Part shown: piece by piece, positions 1 through 8,608 of the stretch | Numbering within the stretch: position 1 is the first letter of the stretch | Layout: each line of letters starts with the position of its first letter | Assembly: GCA_009829735.1 (NCBI GenBank) | Contig: CM020620.1 | Span: 2,359,447-2,423,446 of the forward strand | From: Pyropia yezoensis | Taxonomy: Eukaryota > Rhodophyta > Bangiophyceae > Bangiales > Bangiaceae | Direction of reading: 5' to 3' | Length of the DNA stretch: 64,000 bases | The notes under the pieces: model-generated | The model's database searches: none | The model's input: only the letters and a program-made list of their open reading frames with translations | Told to the model about the DNA's origin: nothing | Translations under genes and position numbers: made by a program

Positions 1-519
1 TGAAGGGATGGTCGGTGGTGGCGCCGTCGTCGTGGCGGCGTCGCCGCCACCCCCGCCGTCCCCGGCGACCTGCTCCGTCAGCCGCCGAATGCACTGGAGG
101 ACGGTGAGGCACGCCAGCGGCACCGCCGCGGCCTCCACAAACGAGAAGCCCTCTGGGATGGCGGCGAGGACCGCCTCGGGGGCGACCGCAACCTCCGCCA
201 TCGCCCCCCCCGGGATGCACCCAAACACGCGGGTGCCGACGGGGAAGGCCGGCGTCGACGACGACGTCGCCGTCACAACCCCCGCCACGTCCATGCACGG
301 GACGAGCGGGGCGGCCGCCGAAGGGCCCGAGAAGAAGGGGCGGAGGGCGCCGCTGATGCGCTTCCAGTCCACCGGGTTGAGGGCGACCGCGTGGACGCGG
401 AGGAGGACGGACGGGGGGGACGAGTCCCCCGGGGCGGGCAGCGTCGGCTCGGGGACGTCGGTGGAGAGCGTCAGGACGTCTGTGGCGACGCCATAGGTGG
501 TGTACGTAACGGCCTTCAT
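1..519 (-). CDS. MDR-family (quinone oxidoreductase-like) protein, N-terminal part
   Basis: The ATG lies at 519 and the frame stays open for 173 codons to the window edge, so the C-terminal part is missing. The protein begins MKAVTYTTYG and carries AVALNPVDWK near residues 44-53, DVAGVV near 76, VGTRVFG near 94 and AEVAV near 108, followed by PEGFSFVEAAAVPL. This is the GroES-like half of medium-chain dehydrogenases/reductases. The zinc ligands of true alcohol dehydrogenases are absent, and NPVDWK is typical of zeta-crystallin/quinone oxidoreductase and chloroplast-envelope QOR-like enzymes, which reduce quinones or enones with NADPH. A Gly/Ala/Thr-rich stretch (about 150-168) sits just before the expected Rossmann domain and may be a linker insertion. 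No intron is visible. The family call is firm; the substrate is unknown. Confidence 0.85.
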   Translation of the reverse strand, partial: MKAVTYTTYGVATDVLTLSTDVPEPTLPAPGDSSPPSVLLRVHAVALNPVDWKRISGALRPFFSGPSAAAPLVPCMDVAGVVTATSSSTPAFPVGTRVFGCIPGGAMAEVAVAPEAVLAAIPEGFSFVEAAAVPLACLTVLQCIRRLTEQVAGDGGGGGDAATTTAPPPTIPS

Positions 520-1895
520 GTCGAGAGGGGGGGGGGGGAGGAGGGGGATGCGGGGTAAGTGGGGGTAGCAGGGACGCGGGGGAGCGGGAGCGGCAGCAAA
601 GGGAGAATTGGGAGCGGCGGGGAGGAGAGGGGAGGGGACGAGAAGGCAGAGAAGGGTGGTGAGAGAACAGGAGGGGAGCGGACTGCAGGGGGCGACGGGG
701 GCCGGAGGGGTCAATCAAGGCGTTGGACGGGAAACAGTCCATCCGGAGGTGCGATGCGCGATGGCGACCTGTACGACCGAGCCCTCGTCGCCCTGTCCAT
801 AGAGAGTGTGTATGGCGTCCTGCGACCAACGACCGAGCCCTACAGGCCCTCGTCGCACCTTCCATAGAGTGTGCATATGTATGGAGTTCTGAAGAGCGAT
901 GACACATGGAAAAGTCCCACAGTATACTTTTTGCGGACGTACTAAAGCAATTCGGTGTCACCGATGCTCCTTGACCGTGGGCAGTGCCGGTGCAGAGAGT
1001 TCAACGTGCCTTAATTGTTTTTGTGGCACGTTGGTCCACTCACCTTCGGTGCATTACAGTGACGGTACTGTACTGTCCGGCGCGATCTCGCCACTGTTTT
1101 TTTTTCTTTCATCGTGATTCCTGTGCTTTGGAATAGAAAAACTGACGCAAGCGCCCATGCCCAGCTCCCCAGCTCCCCGCTGAAAGTCTCTACTGGCGTC
1201 TCTTTCCCTCGGCCCACGTGGTTACCCCGCCGCCGGGCGCCCCCGCTGCGGGCGGCGGCGGCGGCGGCGGCGACGGCGGCGGCGCGGCAGCGGGCGGCCG
1301 CCGTGGAGGGCGCGGCTAGCGTTGCGGCGGGGCGGGGCGGGGCGGTGGGAGGGACGCGGGCGGCGGGGCGGGGGGTGAGGGAGAGCGCGGCGGCGACGCC
1401 CGCGGCCGGCTGGGCGCAACCCGGCAGCGGATGCGCAGCGGGGGACGTGGTGCTGTTCGGGGGATGGATGGTGGGGAGGGGGGAGGGACACGGAGGCGGC
1501 GGGTGGCGCCGCAGCCGCGGCATGGGGGCAGCCGCCGCGGCCCGCGCGGGGGGTCTGGAGGCTTGACCCGCCGGGTCATCCAGCCCCCGCGCGGGGCGGC
1601 GGCGACGCGCGGTCGCGGCAGGCGCCCGCGCCGCCGTGGCGGTGGGCTCGGCTCGGTCGCGTTGGCGAGCCGCGCCGCGGCGCCCAGCGCCGCCGCTGGC
1701 GCCGCCGGCGTCGGCGGCGCCGCACCGCACGGCACAGGGCGTCGACGGGCACGGCGGCAGCGCCGGTGCACGGTCATGCCCTCCAGGGCACAGGATGCCT
1801 TTAGGACCTATCTATCTTTTTCTCAGACATCCCCAAGTCCACGGGCGACCCCGCGCTTGGTGCACCCGCCACGCCCTGCCCCCCCTGGTTCCCCT
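520..1895. other. Intergenic, GC-rich; no gene supported
   Basis: This is the upstream side of the reductase gene and the downstream side of the TIMP-like gene. It contains G-rich purine tracts (525-680), a degenerate two-copy repeat around 770-882 built on GACCGAGCCCT and CCATAGAG, and a CGG-type microsatellite at about 1250-1290. Several long frames exist on both strands, but they are compositional: Arg/Ala/Pro/Gly only, with no domain. A short T-run lies at 1097-1106. Confidence 0.6.
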
Positions 1896-2384
1896 TCAAT
1901 AGTACCCCCCCGGGCGGCGCGCCGGGCACACCTGATCGCTCGTCCCCTCCAGCGCTGCCCGGTCGGCCGGCGTCAGCCGCCCCCACTGGCGGCTCCAGTC
2001 GCACAGGGCGACGCGAAAGGCGCCCGGCCCCACCACCTCCCCCGGCCGCGGCAGCAGAAGCAGCTCAGTGCCGACGGCCATCCGCGCCCCGCACGAGTGC
2101 TTGGGGCTGATGAGCTGGACGGTGGGCGGGAAGCAGCCGCGGTACGCGGCCACGACTGTTGCCGGCCACGTGCGCTCGAGACCCGTATTGTTGGCCGCCG
2201 CCGCAACGCGCACGCGCACCGCAAGCGACACCGTCGTGAGCGTGTCGGCGACGGGCGGGGCGCGGCGGACGCAGCGGCACGCCGCCGCGGGGGACCCGCC
2301 GCCGGCGATGACGACCGCGACGAGGGCGACGAGGGCGGCCAGCGCGCCGCGGCGGCGGGTCGTGGCGGCGCGCGTCGGCGCCAT
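1896..2384 (-). CDS. Secreted TIMP/NTR-like small cysteine protein
   Basis: A 162-residue protein. I chose the ATG at 2384 because it puts a clean signal peptide at the N-terminus: basic TRRR, a hydrophobic core ALAALVALVAVVIAG, and a cleavage site after SPAAA at 35. The mature chain would then start Cys36-Arg-Cys38-Val. A Cys-x-Cys at the mature end is the zinc-chelating wedge of TIMPs (tissue inhibitors of metalloproteinases) and is also seen in bacterial and algal TIMP-like/NTR proteins. Further family signs are AAYRGC (80-84), SPKHSCGARMAVGTELLLL (93-111) and LCDW (127-130). There are six cysteines (36, 38, 84, 98, 128, 153) and a sequon NNT at 65-67. Likely role: an extracellular or vacuolar protease inhibitor, but NTR domains have other uses. 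A possible splice donor (CAG|GTGTGC) near the 3' end means the last residues are uncertain. Confidence 0.7.
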   Translation of the reverse strand: MAPTRAATTRRRGALAALVALVAVVIAGGGSPAAACRCVRRAPPVADTLTTVSLAVRVRVAAAANNTGLERTWPATVVAAYRGCFPPTVQLISPKHSCGARMAVGTELLLLPRPGEVVGPGAFRVALCDWSRQWGRLTPADRAALEGTSDQVCPARRPGGYY

Positions 2385-2416
2385 GGCAGCGGGGTGGGAG
2401 GCGAGGAAACGCCGAC

Positions 2417-2451
2417 GGGGGGGGGGGGGGGGGGGGGGGGGGGGAGGGGGG
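2417..2451. repeat. G28-A-G6 homopolymer tract upstream of the TIMP-like gene
   Basis: Twenty-eight consecutive G, one A, then six G on the + strand, ending about 33 bp upstream of the TIMP-like ATG. In the mRNA sense it is a C-run. The G strand could fold into quadruplexes. The length is hard for any sequencer, so the exact count is unsure. Confidence 0.85.
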
Positions 2452-4147
2452 ATCCGGTGTCGGCCGCCTTGCGCCGTGGGCGGGACGCAAGCGGATGGGG
2501 ACGGCGAGGGGGGTGGTGTGGGCCGGCGTCGGGCGGCTACCCCGCCAGCCCCGGCCGGGACGACCACTCTTGATACGCGCGCCCCCAGCGCCGCCCCGTC
2601 GCCGAGGCGGCCGCCGTCGGCACCGCCGCCGCGGCCGCGTCTGTACGACACCCCGCGTCACGCCGCGGGGTGCCAACCGGCCGGCCCCCCACCGACGCAC
2701 GCCCCGCCGTCCGGTCGCCCCAGCGACGGCGCCCCACCGCGTCGGAATGGGGTGTCGAGGACGCGGCGACCCGCCGCGCCGCGCCGCGGCGGCGGCGGCG
2801 GCGGCGGCGGCGGCCGCGCCGCCGCCGCCGCACGCGCACCGTGCGGCCGCCCCAGCCGCCGCCGCGGGTCACCGCCCGCCCCCATGAAACACGCCCCCCC
2901 GCGGCAACCTCGCCCGCCAACGCGACGGCCGCCGGCCGCTGCTCGGCCGCGGCCACCCGCGACTGGCACCTCGGGGGGGCGGAGGCGCGGCCAGGTCGAG
3001 GACCCCCCTGGCCGCCGTCGCCGCCGCGCGTCGCCGCCTCGGCTGCCACCGCCGCTGCCGACGCCGCTGCAGCCACCCCCCCCCCGCCCAGCCCCGCGCG
3101 CAGCCGCCGCCGCGCTGGCTGCCAGCGGCGCCGCGGCCGAGCGGCCACCCGCGCGCCCGCCGACGCTGCGGCACGCCGCGCGGGGACACGCGGCCCGCCT
3201 CACAGCGCTGTCGTCCCGCGCCACGCGCGTCTGACCGCCGCCTGGTCGCGCGATTTGAGGACGCCCCGCGCCGCGGCGCGTGGCGCCGACAGGGAAGCGT
3301 GAGGCGCCCCTGGCCGCCACCGTCGCTGGCGTTGTCGTTGCCGCCGCCGCCCGCCGCCGCAGCCGCCGCCGCAGCCGCCGCTGCCGCCGCCACCGCCACT
3401 GGCGGCCACGCCCAAAGCTAGCCGCGAGAAGGGAGCGGCGGTGAAGGGGCAGCAACAGCGCGTGGCGCGCCCGGGACCTCGGCACGCTGGCCGAAGCCCA
3501 TTCCCAAAAACCCTCACCCATCGGCGCAAGCACATCCGACACGTCACATCGAAGTTAGCGAGTACCAAGTCCAGTAATTGCTACATATCTGGCACTCCGG
3601 GGCATGTTGTAGCCCCCTCCACTGGAACCCTGCGGAGTTGTAATGCAGGGCCCACCTCTACTTCTTGAGACGTGGTCGTCGAATCTGCCTGCGATCGATG
3701 GTATTGCTGCTTGCTGATTTTTGTCCTGGAGGCCCGAGAGTGAGACACAGAGTTGAATTCTGAACTTGACGGGCACCGCATTGCACAGCGTTTTGTAGAC
3801 GCTTCCTGGAAACTGTGATCGACCGATCTGGAACAGTCATGAAAAAATTCTTCGGAAAGTTTCCGTGGCGATGCTGGGATTGCCGGGATCACGATTCAAA
3901 AACACATACGGGAGCATCCAGTTCGAGCTCTCCTTAGAGCACGCCCTTCAACAGCAAACCCCAACCGAATATGTACACGTGGTAGAAAATTGCCCCCCAA
4001 ACCACCCCAATATGACACAAATGTGGTCGATTCGGCAATGAACGGGTTGGTCGGGTGCCTGTAGCAACACTGAGACCCCAAGACTATTGCAAGCGTTTTG
4101 AATTCATTTACCCGACCGACGGTAACTCCTTGTCGATTGAGATTTAG
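2452..4147. other. No gene supported: GC-extreme low complexity, then balanced sequence
   Basis: 2452-3430 is extremely GC-rich, with CGG/GCC triplet runs (about 2785-2836 and 3340-3400). It gives long overlapping frames on all strands, but their products are only Arg/Ala/Pro/Gly. A small perfect hairpin (CACCCCGCG/CGCGGGGTG) lies near 2648-2671. From about 3540 the base composition drops to near 50-55% GC. I see no domain, RNA gene or repeat family in that part. Confidence 0.5.
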
Positions 4148-4218
4148 GAATGGGGGTTGGTCTTGGTCCCGCCCCATATGTTTCAGAAATGGGGGAGGAC
4201 CAAGACCATTCCCCATTC
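4148..4218. repeat. Imperfect 28-bp inverted repeat
   Basis: The left arm 4148-4175 (GAATGGGGGTTGGTCTTGG...) and right arm 4191-4218 are reverse complements over about 24 of 28 positions, with a 15-nt loop. It is an isolated foldback in gene-poor DNA. It could be a small foldback transposon remnant or a hairpin RNA locus; no flanking target duplication was evident. Confidence 0.6.
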
Positions 4219-4548
4219 TCGAGGCCCTCTGGCAGGCGATCTGGAGAGTCCGTAGCGTGCCGCGTGGCAATTTTCTGAATACCATTCTAGACGTAGACGA
4301 TCGCGTCCGCGTCGCCCGACGATCGCCTCCCGACTGGCGCTTGATGCGCCCCGCCGTCGGCTTTCTGAAGTGATATCGCCCTCGTGTGCCGAAGCGCATG
4401 CCGGCTATCCCGACGGGACGTGGTTGATGCCGGCGGCAATCCACACCGCGGTCTCATGACAACACGTGCGTGCTTTGTTGCCATCCCCCCTGCGACCGTT
4501 GATTTCCGGCAGCGATAGCGAAAGCGCCCCCCCCTCCAGAACTGCGTG

Positions 4549-4581
4549 TAACCAGAAAGGAGCCCGGGGGAGGATGCGCCA
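4549..4581 (-). repeat. Split direct repeat B2 (33 bp), outer end of the DIRS-like array
   Basis: Identical to the segments at 5473-5505 and 10430-10462 (TAACCAGAAAGGAGCCCGGG...). Sequence left of 4549 is unrelated to that left of the other two copies, so this is the element boundary. Confidence 0.8.
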
Positions 4582-4945
4582 GTAACGTGACATTTAAATC
4601 CTAGTAGGCTAGACTAGCACCCCCAGGCTGCTAGTTGAACGGCTAGGCCGTCCCTACTGGAGAGAGAGAGAACATGGAGAGGTACAAGTAGCAAGCAGGT
4701 TCAGCTGAGACGGGCGGTCCGCGCTCCGACGAGGGCGACGGCACGGCTCTCCCGGTGTTGCTGCGGCGTTGGCTGCCGTAGTCACCCGGGTGCCGGCCGC
4801 CGCTTCAGTCAGCGGTGGTTGAACGCGCGCTACGTAGGTAGCGCCGCGGAGAGGGCCCGTCAAGGCTTGCTTGCCAGAAGATCAATGGGCGCTGGTTCCC
4901 CGGGTTCCCATGGAAGCTTGGTTGCTTGAGGGTGGGTAGGGCGGG
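4582..4945 (-). other. 364-bp tail between repeats A2 and B2
   Basis: Part of the DIRS-like terminal region but not found next to the other A or B copies in this window. It includes a short GA microsatellite near 4661-4671. It may be the element's own unique 3' terminal sequence, or an internally replaced third unit, since B-tail-A has the same order as B-genes-A. Confidence 0.5.
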
Positions 4946-5472
4946 AGCGCGAGAAGAAACGGACGCTGCCGGCCAGGACGGCCGGCGGCGGTCGCCCGAC
5001 CCACGCCGCTTATGACGGCTGGGTGGCTCGCGCGCCGCAGCTCGCCGCACCCACGGGAGCCGGTGGGCGCAGGCCAAGAGAGGAGGGTCGGTCCGCCCGC
5101 CGCAGGCACGGGCGAGGGCGCACCGCGCAGGCGGCCGCCGACTGACAGGAGAGGCCGCAAACGCAGCCGTCCGAGCGCAGCACGGGCGGCAGCCGCCACC
5201 CCCGCCACGCCCGTGGAGCGGGGGGAGGGCGCGGGAGAGTCGGTCGCGCCCCGTCCCGGTGCGGTGTGCGGCCAGCGGCAGGTGCGGCAAACGCACGGGC
5301 GGGAGCGGCAGGAGGACGTGGCGCAGCGAAGGGGGGCGACGAGAGAGACGCCCGCTCGGCACCCCTGCACCTGCATCCGCTGCGCACCCGCTCGGTCTGC
5401 CACGTGCGCTGCTGCGCGGCAGCCGACAAAATAATAGGGGACCGGTTACCTGAAGAATCGTCATTCAAAACA
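4946..5472 (-). repeat. Split direct repeat A2 (527 bp)
   Basis: Same sequence and orientation as 9903-10429 and 53621-54147, starting AGCGCGAGAAGAAACGG and ending CAAAACA. Its outer edge abuts B1 at 5473. Confidence 0.85.
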
Positions 5473-5505
5473 TAACCAGAAAGGAGCCCGGGGGAGGATG
5501 CGCCA
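5473..5505 (-). repeat. Split direct repeat B1 (33 bp)
   Basis: It lies directly after the stop codon of the tyrosine recombinase (5506) and directly before repeat A2. It matches 4549-4581 and 10430-10462. Confidence 0.85.
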
Positions 5506-6720
5506 TTATAGTCGGAGAAGACGAGGCGCGAAGCGGCCGAGCACCTCCCAGGCCGCCGGGGACGCGCGCCAGCGCGTCTTGATGTACGACCTTAGCGTCG
5601 TCTCGATGGAGGCGTGGCCCATCATCTCTGCGATCATCGGCAGCGGGATGCCGATGGCGTACGCCTCGGAGCCCGCGCCGCTGCGCAGGGAGTGGCCTTG
5701 GTACTTGCCGCCGAGCGGCGCGGCCAGCGGCAGTAGTTCCATCGCGCGGCGTAACCACTTGTTGGTCACGCGCGCCGCCAGCCAAAAGCGACGAGCCGGT
5801 GCCGGCAAGGCCGGGTCGGCGAACAGCATCTCTTGAGGATGGCGGCCGCTGGCGTCGTGGCGATGGATGGCGAGGCGTAGGAGTTGGGCCACCTTGTCAG
5901 GCTTGGCGGGGTCGCTGCCAATCGGCACCGTAAAGGCCAGGCGCTCGCGACCGGTCCGCAGTGCCATCTTAAAGTCGACCACCTGGAGCTCCATCCCGTG
6001 CGTCGTGAAGGCGACGTCGCACCGCCGCATGCATGCGGCGGCGCCGGGTCGGTTGAACAAGACGTACCCGAGGACGAGCCCGGCGCACTGGAGGCTAAGG
6101 TAGTCGTTGGGCGTGGCCAGCCCAAGTTTGCACACGCGCAAAATAAACTCGGCCGGCAGCGGCATTCGCTGCAGCTCCAGCTCGCCGCCCGCGCGCTCCA
6201 GCGCGCTCGCGCGGAAGCCGAAAACGGCCAGCTGCACCAGCTTGTCCTTGGTGGGGTCGGGGTGGCCCGCCAGCAGATGCAGGGAAGCCACGGCGGAAAG
6301 ATACTTGGAGAGGGAGGGCGGCGCGAGGGCGCCGCGCTCAAGCTCGTGCAGCACGTAGCCGATGACGGTGGGCATAGAGGCAGGAAGGGGGTCGCGGTTG
6401 TACTGCTTGCAGTACGAGAAGAACCCGCGACACTTGCTCATATACGACCGCTGCGTGTTGGGCCTGTACCCCTTCAAGATGAGGCGTGCCGCGGCGTCGG
6501 GGTCGGGCAGGTCGGCGACCAGCGGGTTGACAACCCGTCTTGTCAGCAGCGCCCATCGTTGGGCGTCGTTGCGGAGAGCGGGGTTGGCCCGAAACGGAAG
6601 ACCACAGTCCTCCAAAAAGGTCGTCGCGCCGGCGAGGACCTCAAATCGCCCTTGTGGACGCCGTCCTCCGACGGCAGGGGGAACCACTCGAGGCACCCCT
6701 CGACGGCGCGGCTCCACCAT
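5506..6720 (-). CDS. Tyrosine recombinase of DIRS-like unit 1
   Basis: An open frame of 404 residues from an ATG at 6720. An upstream start is possible because the frame is open further 5'. The N-terminal half has a SAM-like core-binding look (GYRPNTQRSYMSKCRGF near 85-105). The catalytic half has an Arg in NRPGA near 224, HSLRSG at 343-348 (His and Arg of the HxxR box), MGHAS with His369, and Tyr379 in LRSY. This is the R-H-R-H-Y set of tyrosine recombinases, which integrate DIRS cDNA circles. The start overlaps the end of the RNase H frame by about 178 bp in another frame, as is usual in DIRS elements. Confidence 0.8.
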   Translation of the reverse strand: MVEPRRRGVPRVVPPAVGGRRPQGRFEVLAGATTFLEDCGLPFRANPALRNDAQRWALLTRRVVNPLVADLPDPDAAARLILKGYRPNTQRSYMSKCRGFFSYCKQYNRDPLPASMPTVIGYVLHELERGALAPPSLSKYLSAVASLHLLAGHPDPTKDKLVQLAVFGFRASALERAGGELELQRMPLPAEFILRVCKLGLATPNDYLSLQCAGLVLGYVLFNRPGAAACMRRCDVAFTTHGMELQVVDFKMALRTGRERLAFTVPIGSDPAKPDKVAQLLRLAIHRHDASGRHPQEMLFADPALPAPARRFWLAARVTNKWLRRAMELLPLAAPLGGKYQGHSLRSGAGSEAYAIGIPLPMIAEMMGHASIETTLRSYIKTRWRASPAAWEVLGRFAPRLLRL

Positions 6721-8600
6721 GGCTGCGCCCGCCACTCTGGTGCAATCAGCGTCACGGTGGCGCCCGACGCCACGATGCGTTGAACGACGGCTCCCGTGAG
6801 GTGGAATGGCGGGTTGGCCCAGGCGTTCTCGCCATCCCAGTCGTGGGACAGGGCGTTGGTACCCAGCGAGCCTGGGCAGAGCGACCGGGAGTAGAACCTT
6901 GGCGTCTGTGCGGTGATGGACGACGCAAACAGGTCCACAGAGTGAGGGCCGTAGATGGCGTCCAGCCGCTTGAAGGCGGCGCGGCTCAGGGTCCAGGTTG
7001 TCGAGTCGTTCTCCCGGGAGAGCCTGTCGGCCCACTCGTTGAGCGCCGACGACACGTGCTCCACCCGCAGCTCCACTTGCATCTCGTGGCAGAGCTCGTG
7101 CAGCTCCCGCATCTCGCCCATCAGGACGGGGGAGCGGGACGAGCCCGCGCGTATGACGCCCAGTGCCACCATTGAATCCGTGCGGAGGCGGATGATGGAG
7201 CCGCGCGGGATGAGCTTGCGGAACGACTTGAGGGCGAGCGTCACGGCGCCCAGCTCCAAGCAGTTGATATGCAGGCCGTTCCGGTCGACCCCGTGGTAGC
7301 CACGGGCCTCGGCACCTTGATCGAGAACGGCTCCCCAGCCGACGCCGCTGGCGTCCGTGTCCAGCAACATTGACGTCGCACCCGGCCACAAGGGGCGGCC
7401 GGTCGCGGCATGCTGCTGCAAGCTGGTCCACCACTGCAGGTCCTTCCATGCTTGGCGACCAAGGCGCACGTCGCCGCTGCGACGGTGCCTGTACTGCAGC
7501 GCAGTGTACAAGCTGCGCAGGTGGTAGCGTGCGGAGGGCACGGACAGCGTGGTTGATACGGCCGAGCCGCAGAAGCGGCGCAGCGACTGGAAGGAGACCC
7601 ATCGCTTGTTGCCCGCGGCTCGGCGGGATAGCGCCGTCGCGGCGATCACCAGCTTGTCCACCCGGTCGGGGGGGAGCAAGAAGCGGGCGAGGGTGGTGTC
7701 CACCAGATGACCAAGAAGGCGCACTTGGGTGGGCCCGTCGCGCACGCCCTTGGTCGGATGCATGCGTAGGCCAAGCTCGCCAAACAAGCGCTCCACCAAC
7801 CGGTACGCCGCGATGGCTTGGGCCTGCGTCGCCGGCCGCCCTGGCGGGGCGGGGGGCGCGCCGCCACAGTCGTCGACGTACGCCATCATACGGAAGCCCA
7901 GCTCCCGTAGGTGCTGCACGATTGGCCTCATCACCTTGGTCCAGATCAGTGGGGCAGGGGCCAGCCCAAAGGGCATGGTGATGGGCACAAAGAAGCGACC
8001 CAGGCAGCGGAACGAGAGGAACTTGCGGTCCTCGGGCCTCACCATGAGGTGGTGGTATTCGTCCTTGACGTCCTAGGTGAGCAGCGCGTCGTTGGGGCGG
8101 AGCGTCTGGGCGAGCTCCGGCAACGTCTCGTACTTGCAGCTTGCGGTGTCGATGAAGCCATTCTGGTGCTTGTAGTCGAGCACCGCTCGTGGCTTGTTGG
8201 CGGTGTGGGCCACGAACGCCGAGCTGACGCAAACCAGGTTGGCGATCTCTTGAGGGTCCGTCACCTCCACGATGTACTTGTTGTCGAGCTCGCGCGCGAT
8301 CTCGCCCTTCATGAACGCGTGGTCGTCCTCGGTCAGCGGGTACTCCACCGAGACGAACGGGGTGGGCGTGGATATCCACTCGATATCCACTCCGTTCTTG
8401 ATCGTGTCCGCGACCCACGGGGAGACCCCCAGCTGCAGCCAACGCGGCAGGGCGGCCCGTAGGGCCTCGTACACGGGCACCGTAGAGGTAGAGCTGGGCC
8501 GTGGCAGCCTTTTCCGGTGCTTGCGGCGGCGCTTGCCGCCGCTCGTGCTCTCTGGGCCTTGATGGACCACGCCGGGGGAGAGGCTTCCCGGGCGTGGCAT
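6543..8600 (-). pseudogene. Reverse transcriptase-RNase H region of DIRS-like unit 1
   Basis: The RT part shows PFGLAPAP and the catalytic YVDD near 7875. The RNase H part shows LLDTDASGVGW near 7360, NCLELGA near 7260 and LRTDS near 7180, the Asp-Glu-Asp series, followed by NEWADRLSR. It follows gag by a few bases on the - strand and overlaps the recombinase frame at its end. The region is not one continuous frame: it is broken about once, and the same state is present in unit 2, so it predates the duplication of the two units. Confidence 0.75.
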
Positions 8601-8608
8601 GGCGAAAT

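Noticed and set aside
899-1117. A 72-codon + strand frame with several cysteines
   Set aside because: The cysteine spacing fits no zinc-finger class, and there is no supporting context. The frame runs into a T-tract.
1431-3234. Long Arg/Pro/Ala/Gly frames on both strands of the GC-extreme region
   Set aside because: All frames are open at once because stops are rare at such GC. No domain, signal or start context was found, apart from the TIMP-like gene.
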